Source: Rotaria socialis
Lineage: Eukaryota; Rotifera; Eurotatoria; Philodinida; Philodinidae
Direction: 5' to 3'
Assembly: GCA_905331475.1 (NCBI GenBank)
Contig: CAJNYU010001973.1
Span: 1-64,000, forward strand
DNA length: 64,000 bases
Position 1 is the stretch's first letter, and each line of letters begins with the position of its first letter. Under the pieces are notes generated by a model. It was not told the origin of the DNA, ran no database searches, and was given only the letters and a program-made list of their open reading frames with translations. This document shows positions 24,209 to 36,400 of the stretch, in pieces. The translations under genes were made by a program, and so were the position numbers.

Positions 24209-24781
24209 TTTTTCGAAGAACGAATGGCAATCTTCCTTTCGGGTAAAAAATAATAAGCTCCACATATCGTCGCCATCATCGGAAGCCAATGTTTCAACAG
24301 TATTCATAGCGAAATGTTCACAATGTAAAGTAAAAAGCGCGCTTGAATCATGTGAAATCTACGAAGACGCTAAATGTAAAAAGTGTACTACACAACATAT
24401 AATGGAAGCAGAAGAACTATGGGACCCAATAGGGAACAGTGCAATGAATTTATATGATAAAAAAAGTAAGTTTTCCATTGTCATATCCATTGGATAATTT
24501 AAACAAAGATTAATTGTGTATTTAGCATTGATATACAGAAATCTACATTCTTCAGCACAAGAAAGTTTACAAGAAATTGCTCAAAAGGTATGACCGTTGT
24601 ATTTCTGCGGAGATAATAAGTTTTGCAATGTTCTAATCACATTTGTGCTATCTGTACTTATAGTGAGGACTCTTCTTTCCTTAAAGATGATCCGACTGAG
24701 TTGGAGATTGTAATTGAACGTATGCAGAATTTTTTCCGCGAAGAATCGAATGAAGACGATAATATTGGAAATCAAGTTTGA
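24209..24781 (+). CDS. Possible B-box-like zinc-finger gene fragment, 5' end not found
   Basis: Three exons in compatible phase can be drawn: an open block ending at 24465 before GTAAG, 24526-24587, and 24668-24781 ending in TGA. The first block encodes CSQC, a Cys-Glu-Ile-Tyr, then CKKC followed three residues later by His. This is the spacing of a B-box zinc finger with one ligand Cys replaced by Tyr. The second exon is a short helix-like segment and the last is acidic (RMQNFFREESNEDDN). No initiator ATG or upstream exon was identified, so this may be a partial gene or a decaying copy of the B-box proteins common in such genomes. The acceptor of exon 3 (GTGAG before 24668) is weak. Moderate to low certainty. 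Confidence 0.35.
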
Positions 24782-25847
24782 TATTTAAAAACGTTATAGA
24801 TGTAAACAAATAGATAGATTGTTTGATTTTTTTTCTTTGGCATTTCGAATTTAAATCGAACCGTGACATGCTTGATATTGGCAGAATAAAATTTGTAAAG
24901 GTGGCACGCATTGACTGTGGTAAGTAATGGGTTTACTCAATAGTTTTCATAGTTTGTAGTTCTGTATCCAAGTCATATGAAATATCGATAACACACTAAA
25001 TAGATATGGAACCGGTACGGACGAATGAAATTGTGCACAAATTGATATCTCCGAAGTAGAAATATTAGTACATTGTCGTTTCTAAACTCGTTCTCATATA
25101 CCTCAGAACCTTTTTTAAAACTAATTTTAGTTTCCTTTGCGAGATTGTCTAGTATAATAGAGTTCTAAAACTTACTGTCATGATGATCTAAAGCTGGAAA
25201 AATATATAGAACACGTTTGTACAGAAATCTGTACAAGTTACAGTGTTGCTCATCGAGAAATTGAGACATAAGAACCACATGATTGAAAGCTAAATAAATT
25301 GTAAAGCTTCCTAATGAAAATGATAGATGTTGAAGGAGAAGACAGTAAAAATTAGGCATTGAAAAGAAACATTTTTTATTTCAGTTTTTACTCATGTAAT
25401 TAAAAGCTCTATCAAACTTAATATAGTAGTACCCCAAAGTATAGATGCAGCAATCAAAAGCACGATCATCACAAAAAGATATCAATGGAAGTATGTCGAT
25501 AATTCGGAATATTTGGATATGAAAATAATCTAGAGACACTTTAGAAATCTTCGGATAGGTTGCTTCGAGTCTATTGGTGTGCCCTAGTTTTCGAACTATT
25601 TTTGTATAGTTAAATAAAATACTTGTTTTGAAAGTGTATACTCACCTATTCTGAGAAATCGTCTTAAAGATTAAGCCCTAGTGTTTCTCTTAAAGTCACT
25701 CTTTCATTTATATTCTGATCTATCAATATTTCAAAACTTCAGGAATAACTGAACACAATGCAAAGTTGATTCCCATGGTAAATATGATAATAATTCAACT
25801 AAGCGCATTAGTTTATAGCGTAAACTTCTCTTAAACATTATTTGTAG
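24782..25847 (+). other. Region between B-box fragment and NTase gene; candidate first exon inside
   Basis: ATG at 24868 opens a 52-base exon ending at 24919 before GTAAGT in phase 1, matching the phase-1 acceptor at 25846-25847 of the following gene. It would add MLDIGRIKFVKVARIDC. No other coding signal is evident, and this link is inference. Confidence 0.35.
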
Positions 25848-26611
25848 CTGTTCCGCCACGTAGATTGAAATTTTCTACTCGCCGACGATATCCTGACGTC
25901 GAGAAACGAATAGCGCGTGTTACTGACAGTAAGCGCAGGACTGATGACATATTGGCTGCAATAAATGGCCCACGAGCAACACGTGAAACACGGATGGAAG
26001 CAGTTGCATGGATTACTCTATGCCAGTTTAACTGTTGCATCTTTGGCGGTTTTGTACGTGACTGGATCGTGGGTGGCTACATCTCAAAACCAGCTATACA
26101 TCAGCATCCTACTGCATGGATTAAATATACCAAGTGCATTGATAAAAACGGGTGCTCCAAAAATCTACCACATCTGAATAAGGAGATAGTGCCGAATGAT
26201 ATAGACTGCTATTTACTAGACAGCGATTTTAATATTGATCAATACGTGAAATGCTTACGCGAATATGGTATTAAGTGTGAAGTTTGCTGTGAAATCTGGC
26301 GTGGTTATGTTTTACTCGTCGATGAACATTTGTCACCATTTACAATGGATATGATATTACCGGACGCTACATTAATATCGCACAAATACCGTATTATTGA
26401 CATGAATGTTAATAATTTATTTGTAGAGAAAGATTACACATGCGCACTAGGACTACGCAGTAATTTGGCACATAAAGAAATAGATAATTTATGTGTATTG
26501 GAAACAATTGTTAAAAATATGAAAAACAAACGTTTTGTCGTATTACGGGAATTTTATGTGAAAGATCGCATAGAGAAAATGGTCAAGCGTGGCTGGACAG
26601 AGATAAAATAA
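25848..26611 (+). CDS. Putative nucleotidyltransferase-fold (Pol beta superfamily-like) protein
   Basis: One exon of about 254 codons starts at the acceptor AG (25846-25847) and ends at TAA 26611. If joined to the candidate exon 24868-24919, the product has 271 residues. Motifs in order: FGGFVRDWIVGG, then after about 45 residues NDIDCYLLDSD, and later FTMDMIL. This is the G-G...(D)xD...D arrangement of Pol-beta-type nucleotidyltransferases, with Asp-Ile-Asp as candidate metal ligands and Asp of TMDMI as the third. The N-terminus is Arg-rich (KFSTRRRYPDVEKR) and the C-terminus is basic and helical. No signal peptide or membrane helix is seen. Similar short proteins occur in giant viruses and various protists; that resemblance is from recognition, not search. 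Substrate unknown. It lies tail-to-tail with the TIR gene, 164 bases apart. Confidence 0.6.
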
Positions 26612-26775
26612 AGATTCTAATAATTGCTTAATAAATAGACCGTCGCACTGAATAATGATTTCAAGAAACAATGATGACTGACAAAAGACCTATTTATAGA
26701 ACATATCAGCACCGCACATTATGACAAGAGAACGACTTATCATAATTTGTTTATTAACAAAAAATACACATATTT

Positions 26776-29290
26776 TTACAAAATAGTACATATATTTGAT
26801 TTATCTGTTTTGAGAGACGCCGGACGATTATCTCTTAGCAATTTTTCTGAAGCAGTTGCAAATCGATTAAATTCATGCGGTGGCATATCGGCACCGTTGT
26901 ATTTCTGAGCAAAGATTCTTGCATATGTATTCATATGTTTTTCACGATCTTTGACTAACATTTGCGCATAGTTGAGCATTTCTTCGCCAGTTTGAAAGTT
27001 AAATAAATCACGAAATTGTGTTGATAGTTGATTGTAAGCAAACCACATATGAATATCGCCACTAGTTGATGTCCATTGGTCGACTGGACTGAGAGCATTC
27101 AAGGAAGTCAGCTGAGCGGTAATATTATTAGTTGATATCGAAGATTCATGACGTGGTGGTAACGTTGCATGACTTATTGGTGGTTGTGCTGAGAGATTCT
27201 CATTAACGAGTACTTTAGTTGGAGAAAGTGACGAAAGAACTGTATTAATCAATTCAGCTATTTTATTTTGTTCCAATTCGAACGATCCTCGAAAACGGAC
27301 ATACTTTATACCAGTCATTCGAATACCTTACAAAACAAAACGAATAGAAATCAAGGCAAATAGAAATTTTCTTCTAAAAAATAACTCACCAAGCCATCCT
27401 TTCGGTTCGAACTGTTCAATTAGTACGGGTAAGATTTTTTTCTTGAGTGAATCGGTAGCATAGATAAATTCTTTTCGACATGATTTACTTTCAAAATATT
27501 GGCCGGAAAGAAGACATACAATAATCGATGCTTGTTCCATACCGTCGGCAATTGACTCCCATAAATCTTCAACTCCTTGACAATGTGTTCGATCAATCCA
27601 TATGTCAAAGGCATCACTATGTTTACTTAGTAAATCAAACACTTGACTACAAAAAGGATTATCTGCATGACAATAACTAATCATAATCGATGGTTTAGTG
27701 GATTTTCTAGTAAATAGAATTTCAATACTATCTCATTCATAGAAATAATTCTCATACTTTTCTATTGTATCCGAAATGAAATCATCGACAGAAATATTCT
27801 CTCTGTTAAGTACCAACTCATGTTTACTGTCTAGATTGAGATTGTGTAGAATGCCATGTGCTGCTTCCTTCACACCTTCCATCGATCGTGGTTTATATTG
27901 TTCGAGAACTTCATTTTCTTGATCATCCTCGACGAATCTTCGAATCGCTGCAATAAATTCTTGGTCCTGAATTAACTCTGCTGAATAGGTCTGTTGAAAC
28001 GATATACTCCAGAAAATATTTAATAAGGCTGTCAATGTAAATTGTTCTAGTAGATCGGTTCCGTTTAATGCTTCGGCAAATTTGAAGAGTAACGACGCGA
28101 ATAGACGTATCTTCGAATGCATATCCGATGGGGGCCGTGTTTCAGCATGACACAGGATAAAGTCAAGTGTACGTTCTTCGACGACGAACATTTTCACTAA
28201 GACACATAATGGTTCACTAACATGAAAACCGTCCCGTCGATAGCGATCACCTTTGGCAGCATTCATAACAAGTTGCAACAATTGATTGAGCACAATATTC
28301 ATGCCTTGTTGATCACGTTTCAATTCTTCAGGTGTAGAAAGAAGCGCTAAAACCATTGAAGTGATCAAAATTGGTGCATCGTTCTTCTCTATTTTACTTG
28401 AAAACCAATAGAAGATTGAATAGCATTATGTCTTTTGCGTAAACTTACGTTTTCTGATACTGTTTGATGATTTCAATCGCTCCATATTTATTGAGTTCAT
28501 CGACACCATCATCATGCCGAGCAGTATTATGAATAATACTAATCAGAGGTCGACGACTATTAGCTGTCAGCTTTGAGGCTTGCGCAAGCCAACCGACACT
28601 TTTCTTGGCGAGATCACATCTTAATAATATCGGAATAAGTACGGTTCGATCGGCTGTATTCCAAATTAAACTCAGATGTCGTGAAATAATAATACCTAAT
28701 GAATGATTTTTTTCTTCAACTGTTTGACAATGGTCGGGCATACTTTCTTCGATTTTTTCAATCAACAGACGATATAAGTCGGCATGCTTTTCAATAAACT
28801 GTCGGTCTTCAACGGTCGAAAATGGTAGAAATGATACTGTTTGTGTTGCAATCCGTAGAAGATAGTAAATATGCTTGTAATAAATCTTATTCTCTGGTAA
28901 ACCCTGCTGTTCTGTTGTTAACTGAAGAAAATATCTCATATTCGGATGATTGAGCTGAGTAATACATGAAAAACAGCTGTTTCGAGCGATGTTCACATCT
29001 TTTCGTATGAAAAGAAAATTGCTAGCGTTGATAAGACGAGGTAGAGCTTGAGCACATTTTACATAACATGATTGAGCATCAGACGGTAGGATCTGAAGAA
29101 TTTCACACCACAGAACTAAGAATTGTGACCACATTTCTTTCTTCAATTGGCTAGTTTTTGTTGGTAGAGCTTTTAATTTCTCTAGCCGATCTATCAATGG
29201 TTGATATGCTGATGTTTCAGTTTCATCCAACACTTCATCCAGTATACTTTCCGGAGGATCAATAATATCCGTAATTAATTCTTCAGCCAT
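26776..29290 (-). CDS. ARM-like repeat / TIR domain protein
   Basis: Four exons on the minus strand: 29290-28449, 28396-27758, 27706-27390, 27326-26776. Phases 2, 2 and 1 join into 782 residues, starting MAEELITDIIDPPES. Residues 1 to about 490 are all-helical with Leu-rich ARM/HEAT-like periodicity. Residues about 499-600 form a TIR domain: KPSIMISYCHADNPFC, DIWIDRTHCQGVEDLWESI, IIVCLLSGQYFESKSCRKE, ILPVLIE. Glu543 (in LWESI) aligns best with the catalytic glutamate of SARM1-type NAD hydrolases, with Glu539 as an alternative. The tail has a Ser/Thr/Pro-rich stretch, then a helical end finishing SNICTIL. A SARM1-like order of ARM then TIR, without SAM domains visible, suggests a cytosolic innate or stress signalling protein. 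NADase activity is inference. Introns are 48-63 bases. Confidence 0.85.
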
Positions 29291-30481
29291 TTTGTCTACA
29301 AAAACGACAGATTTTACGTAAATGTCAGTGCATTTTTTATCATGATGACTATTCTCATTGGCATGACTACCACATAAACGTGTTAGCGTTGTTGGCGGAG
29401 GAAGAAAAAGAGCAGATTTTTCTTCTTGCTTTCATTATTGCGTAGTTTTTTTCATCTATTTGAGCGAATTGTATTTGAATTTAAGCATATAGATAATGTT
29501 AGCTCCGCGAGTGAGTTTTTTTATACATCCTCAATATTTAATCGTTTCTTTTAAGATCTCGAAGAAATAAATTATGAATCAGCAAGCTTACCTTCAGAAG
29601 AATAACTAGCGCTACTGACGTGGCCGTTTATTCTTTCTATTGCAGAACGCTCATCAAATCGTCAACGTGTGATGCGTCGTCAAACGAGAAACTAAAACAA
29701 AACCTCTTTATTGACTCTCGTAATGTGAGACGATAAAGAGAAATTGTGTGAAATTTGGATGAAAACGTTGTTTCGTATCAAACAGTGGAGATCTCATCGG
29801 CAATCATTGATGCAGCAACATATCATCAAAGTCATAGTGCTATTGTTGATAGTAAAATTCAGGAGAACAGTTATCGGCTGAACAGGCTAACCTAAGATTA
29901 TTTCAAACATTTCGTAATTAATTAGCTGCAGAAACAGTCCACCAGTTGGTGTTAGCGATGGACTGAAAGATGCATCGATCTCTTCCACGAATTGCTTGTG
30001 GATCATAATAATATTCGAAAGTAGATTTCTGCTAATGAATGGTCAGCATTCGAATTAAAGATATGAACTGAAGATCTGTAAGATAAAATAGTCGTATTTC
30101 ACTTACTAGATATTTTGATTACTCTCGAAGAAGAACTAAGAAAAAGTATACAATATCTCCATTCTATTATTCAATAGGCCATGGTTTACCGATTGTTTTC
30201 GATTTCTAAACTACGTGTAGCGAACAAACACTTGGAAAAATCTTTCAGCATCCATAGCATAGATGCGAATTAAAGTTTACTAATCCATTGACAACAGCAA
30301 ATATTACAACTGCTTTTCTTTTAGAATAATTTATTTATTTATGTATAAGCTACAGCTATGTTTTACTCGCGTTTCTCTTCTTTTTGCCTATCACGACAGT
30401 CAAATCCATGACAATCACTGCCATTAAACACATAATATAATGAAAAAATAGAAAAAAGACTAGATGTAAAACTTAATTGAA
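29291..30481. other. Intergenic DNA between DEPDC5 3' end and TIR gene promoter side
   Basis: No coding feature was seen. The TIR gene promoter should lie just above 29290. AT-rich words near 30430 (plus strand) could carry the DEPDC5 polyadenylation signal on the minus strand. Confidence 0.4.
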
Positions 30482-33400
30482 CTAATCCTCGCTATTTGAT
30501 TGTTGTTCTTTTTCAGCAAGTTTTTTATTTGCCATATTATTTACTTCGTTCCAGAAATTAACTAAACGATTGTTATCATTATCACAAAATGCCCGAAAGT
30601 CTGCTAGCATAATATCTTGATATTTTTCTTCGCCTGTTTGTGAACTTCGCCATTTTTTTCCTAAACAAAAATTCCAACACCAATAAAATCCACAATTTAA
30701 TTGTGATGAATGGCTATCAGCTGTAAGCCCACTTGTTATAACACGTGTTGGTTGAGAATTACAGTGAACATTATAAACATCAGATATTATATAGACCAAC
30801 ATACCACCGCTAATATGAACATAATAAATATTTTCATCGTTACGACTAACACACGCGTTTAAAATAAATCCATAACTAAAAATACAAAAACCAAATAAAT
30901 GCCGAAGTTCTACTATCGATTTATGGCTACTTTGGACACTCCGATGGGAATAGTGAACTCTAAAAATGTTGAACAGGATGCACTAGACGCTGTTTATATA
31001 ATACCACGATAAATAAGTACTCTTTGAAAAGTGTGCTAGTCTCGTACAGATATGTTGATCAGTTCCAGATGCAATTAAATACCGATTATTAGTTCGAACA
31101 GTTTATTCACACGAAAAGAGAAACTTTAACTAACCGTTTCAGTATGAGTTCCTGGAAAATGCCTATTCGATGAGCTTCCTTTGCTTCCGGATGACGAGCA
31201 AGTTGATCACGTAAACATGCAGAATTAATCTTGATATAAATAGGACCTAAAATATAATAAATCAATGATATAAAAACGAAACATTTTCTTTGCAATCGAA
31301 TAACTCAACACAAATCATAATTGATGTAACCGAGGATATTGAACGCGATATATCTGACGAATAATGGCATACATATAATCTAGTTTATATTGCTAAGAAC
31401 AAGTTCATATGGTAATAGAATCATCAATGCGCCTATTACCCAAGACCAAAGTCATTGGATAGAAAAAATGGAATATTTGTTTTCGGACATTTTCATACAA
31501 AATTATGCATTATAAAACTTCAGTGCGGATATCTCGATTTAATTCTAAATTATTGAAACATTCGCCTTAATGAAAACTAGGCATCAATATGTAGTCTCAT
31601 CATTGATTTCAACTGATATGCTCTCGTGTGTAACTGAAAGTAGTCGGTGATTCGCATATAATCTTATTTTCGAAGCACACTTAAACATTTTATCGTTAAT
31701 CATCGTTTTCTAATTTTCCTGTAGAAAATCGTGATATATTGAGGATTAACTTCTACATTAGAAAATAGAAAACATTTCGCTGGTCAATAGCGACAAGATA
31801 ATTTGTTTGTTAACGCCTCTAGCCATATTGTATTCAAAAGAAATATTTTTTCTGAGATGACTTTCATATATTGACTATCGAAGATCTTAGTCAAAAGTAT
31901 TCTGATAACACAGTTTTCATCTAATTCACGAAGTAGTTATCTATTTCCTTTACATTAACATGAAGTCTTTTATTTTCTCTTGTTTTCATTTTACCTCTGA
32001 GTGCATCGAGTTCCGAAAATGGATCACATGGGATCGGTACAAGATGAAATGCCACTTGATTCGTTCCGAGTATTGTTCCTGTACGTTGTGACCATTGTGT
32101 AATTAAATCTCCAAGTATACATGATGTTGCAACAAGCCAACGTATTTCAAGTTCAAACAAACAATGTGGATTGTAGAACGAATGATAATGGGCTGTGGCC
32201 CATTCGCGTCTATCTGATATATGTTTAGGATCTACATCAACGTTACAATCACGTTTGAGGACAATCGATGGCGTTTGTGGTTTACTATTTTTCATATTTG
32301 ATAGAGAAGATAAATTAATTCCATTTGATGGAGATCCTTGTTTTCGAGGTTTGACTTGTGGAGTATCGATTAATTTTGGTAGTAGACGCATGGGTTTACA
32401 TTCGCCAAAGCCTAAATAGTCCATAGATGGAATGTATGATTGCGTTTGATGAAATTCAACTTCAGCATAATCATTTGCATCAAGACGAACTAGAAATTAA
32501 AACGAAATTTCATCAGCAAAAGAAATTTAAATCTCCGGAAATACTTACAATTTTTGGTTTTTTCTGTTACAATATAGTAAAGGAAAAATCCAAAACGAAA
32601 ACTATTTTCTGTATGCGTACAATGCCGAATATATTGATTAGTAAATAAATACTGTTACGAAAAAAGCAAAGCTTATAATTTTCTAGAGAAATGCCGTTTT
32701 TTCTTACCTCAAATAAACTCAAAGCTGTTTTTTCATCTTCTATAACATCACCGTGCTCAATAGACCACCAAATAGCTTCAATTCCAATAAATGTATATTC
32801 CGGTAGAACGGAATCTTTTACAAATAATAAACCTTGTTGTTCATCTTGAAACAAATTAAATAGATCATTTATTGCACTTAAATCACCAGACATGATATTT
32901 GCTAATTGAAACATTTGAATTGGAATTCTAAAATATGATAGATTTGCAAAATTAGCAGAACAAAAGAACCAATATCTTACAAATTTTTTCCTTGTCGCTT
33001 CGTAGGGTCCGTACGTTTTTTACCTGTTTTAGGGTTAAGAGGCTAAAGAGAATTTCGAGAGCGTCGAAAGAAGAATAGTCTGAAGTATCGTCTTACTCGG
33101 CGTATGCATTCAGTTGATCCAATAGACGAACGTGAAAGTTTATTAAGCATAAATAAAAATCGAACAAAATGTTCAACATAAAGAAAAAAATCTTCGTGTG
33201 ACATTTCTTTGCGACTATCACATTTTGTTTGGCCGGATTCAATATTTTTTATAGTGTAATCTTTCGACACAGGCATAAGAACAAGACGTGTATGCCAATA
33301 TTTTACTAACTAAACATAACACGATGCATATATGAACATATGTCGATTAAAATCATTGTATAGTACATACATCTGACAATTTGTGATCACCGGTTCCATG

Positions 33401-36400
33401 ATTTCCGACAACATTATCTACTAAATTCCATGAAAATGATTCTAAACTTTCAAGTTGTAATTCATAACTCGCAGGATCGAAATCCGATGAATCAGGACAT
33501 TGAAAGCGATATTTATATTGAACAGATTTTGGTAGAAAAACATTTCTTAAAATAAATAAATAAATAAATAAATAAATAAAGGATCTAATTTGAAAACGAA
33601 ACTAACTGTGGTTTATGTTGTTGAACATAAATAACAACAGTATCTTGAGATTGATTTTCTTCTGTAACAAGACTTAATGTATGATAAATTCTACCGATGC
33701 TGAGTAAACGATTATATTCTGTTTCTTTATAGCCAGCACGTCGAATTGATTCATTCATTTTTTGATGAATATGACCAGGAATTTCAACAATCATTTGAAA
33801 ACCCTATCGTTTATTCGATATTAAAAAGCAAAGTTGATATAAAAATAAGTCTTACTTGTGATAATCGTTGATCAATTAATTCATCAAATGTAATTCTTTG
33901 ACGTTCCATATTATCGCTACTAAAAAGTTATAAATCGGAAAATAATTAAATTTTTCAAGAATAAAATCCTACCAAAGTATTTTATCACTGTTCAAATTTC
34001 CATTTGGTATGATTTTTTTCTTTCTGTCAACTTCAATATGAGGTAGTAAAGCATGAATAAGCGTATAAGCATTATCTGTAAAATCACGTTGTAAGTCTTC
34101 AGCCGACGGTACAACATCGAATGTTGTCGGAAGAGTCGCTGGTATAGTCAAAGATTTCCAATCAATACCAGTTATCATTGATGCACTCCATGGTTCAACA
34201 CCGGTTGGTCCCCAAATGATTGTTGCTTGTTTTTCTCCTATTCGGTTTCTAGTTTAAAAGCAAAACAAAAGAAAAATCATTGACTAACTTTTAGGATTGG
34301 TTGATTTCGTAGAAACATCACTGCTGGATTTTGTTCTAGTCGAACCACTGACGCTGGATCGAGCATCATCGTTACCACTATCTTTCCGTTCAGATGCAGT
34401 ACGTTGAATTTCGTAATTGTATGCGCTAAGAATATTAAAGGAAACAAGAAGGATTGACGTCAAAATGCAAGTAAACAAAATAGTTTTTCTCTTAACAGGC
34501 ATAGCGTGCTTAATTCGAGAAAATATTTGACTATTTCTATAGCAATTTCAAGTTCTCTTCTGAACTTGTTTTCAATTCATCATAAAATGATTCTTGCTCC
34601 CTAACAATGCTCTGCAAAGAACCTAGTCTTTTCTCCTATTGTACTCGATTCTACGTGAACACAGAATTCATATATTCCCGTTTCAATTTAGTTTCATCCT
34701 TATATTTACCGTTTAGGTCTTAAAGATAAATCACTCGACATTTTTACAAGATGTTTTGGTCGTTTTGATACTAGACCATCGGTAACTTTTTTCGATGTAC
34801 CGGGAAGCAACATATGAGCACATTTAGAAATGTGAGTAGACATTGCTTCGTGTGTTGCACCTTCTGTATGACGTAAATGATGAAAGTGCCATGGTAAATT
34901 ATTTGGACCTATAAATAATTAAATTAGTATTATTCGACAATGATCAATATCGTAGCTTTACCGATAGGAAATGTATGCGCCCATCGACGCCGTCCTGGTG
35001 CCATGGGTATTCGAATACTAGCTGGTGCATATGGATTTATTAATGCTTTGGGTCGTGCTTGAATACGAGCAAATATATTTGATTGTAAAAAATATGTCTC
35101 AGCACTTCGCGCCATGCGGTTGAAACTTTGAGAATTACAAAATAAAAGTTGGAATGACGAATTCAATGTATTTTGATATTGAAAATTATTTATGAAACTC
35201 GATGATGCTCCTGCATGTGATGTTGAAAGAGATAGATCATCTTTAATATTTGCATTATAAGGTCGGGGTGTGCCATAAAATTCAGGCATGATATGATTAT
35301 TATTTTTTACAATTGACAATCCATTTTTTTCGTCAAAGGAATCTTCTTCTTCGATTGATTGTCCACCTGAACAGAAGAAGAAAGGTTTTTATTTCTATAT
35401 CAATATGCTTAAAAAAATAACATGAGAGATAGCAATTAGAATTCAGCTATAGAGGGTTAATTGACAGCTTGTGCAGAAATAAGTTCTTCGTTTGTGATCA
35501 TTAAATCTAATAAAAGATTGTATTAAACGAATTCTTTCAATATAATTCAAAGTTTAAAAGTTCTGTGAGACTTGATCATTTGTCCTCAACAGAGATGCGT
35601 GGGACGCCGTTTTGCTGGTCCCTGTTCTAATGATTGTTGGTGCCTATTTGCATAGAAATTTTGCAGAATTTCTTTGATACATATTTCTTTACTACGTCTG
35701 TAACTCACGTATACTTCTTCTAAACTCCGCGGAGTACGAAAGTATTGCTTCCTTTCTTTTGACGTGACCACATTTTTTTTATCGAGACCGAAACTGATTT
35801 TGCACAACTTCAGTCCTCGATGAGCTACAAAAATATGTTAGATCATCTTACATGTAGGACCCATCGTAATATTTCGTCGCCGTGCTTTTCGGTTTTCAGT
35901 TTTGACTAATTTATCTGCATGGCTATCTTTTGTTGATCTATAAATTAAAACTAAATCAATCATTGTGTTTTTTTTTTCGTATAATATTTACAATTTATTG
36001 TGTGATCGAAATACTTTTTCATCGTATTCTTCCATTGACATGTGTAAAGGTTTTGAGAATGCATCTTCCTCGATCGAATTCATAACATTTTTAGCATCTA
36101 TAAAATTCCGCAATAGAAACAAGAAGCAATAAAAAATGAATACTCTACCTAACATTTCATGTTTTATGCGAGTTTTATCGAATTGTAAACGTGGAATATA
36201 ACTTGGAAAACACGATGGTGCAGTTGAACGATGATAGTAACTAAAATTTCGAAAGCGAATAAACCAATTATATTGTAAAAGTATGAAGGCGAAAAAACCT
36301 TAAATTCATCCAATGTGCTATTTGATAATCATCAGCTATATTTGGATCTTCTTTAAAAAATTTAAAAAGTGGTACAGCAAATAAAGGCTGTTCTCCTAAG

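Noticed and set aside
24581..24911. Minus-strand frames opposite the B-box fragment
   Set aside because: They are antisense shadows of the plus-strand exons and show no family resemblance.
25831..26177. Frames overlapping the NTase-like gene on both strands
   Set aside because: The plus-strand frame carries the NTase motifs; the others are shadows.
35586..35807. 73-codon frame within a DEPDC5 intron, bordered by plausible splice signals
   Set aside because: An exon can be drawn in phase 1 at its start, but its donor is phase 0 while the next exon needs phase 1. Skipping it keeps the frame, so it is probably intronic.
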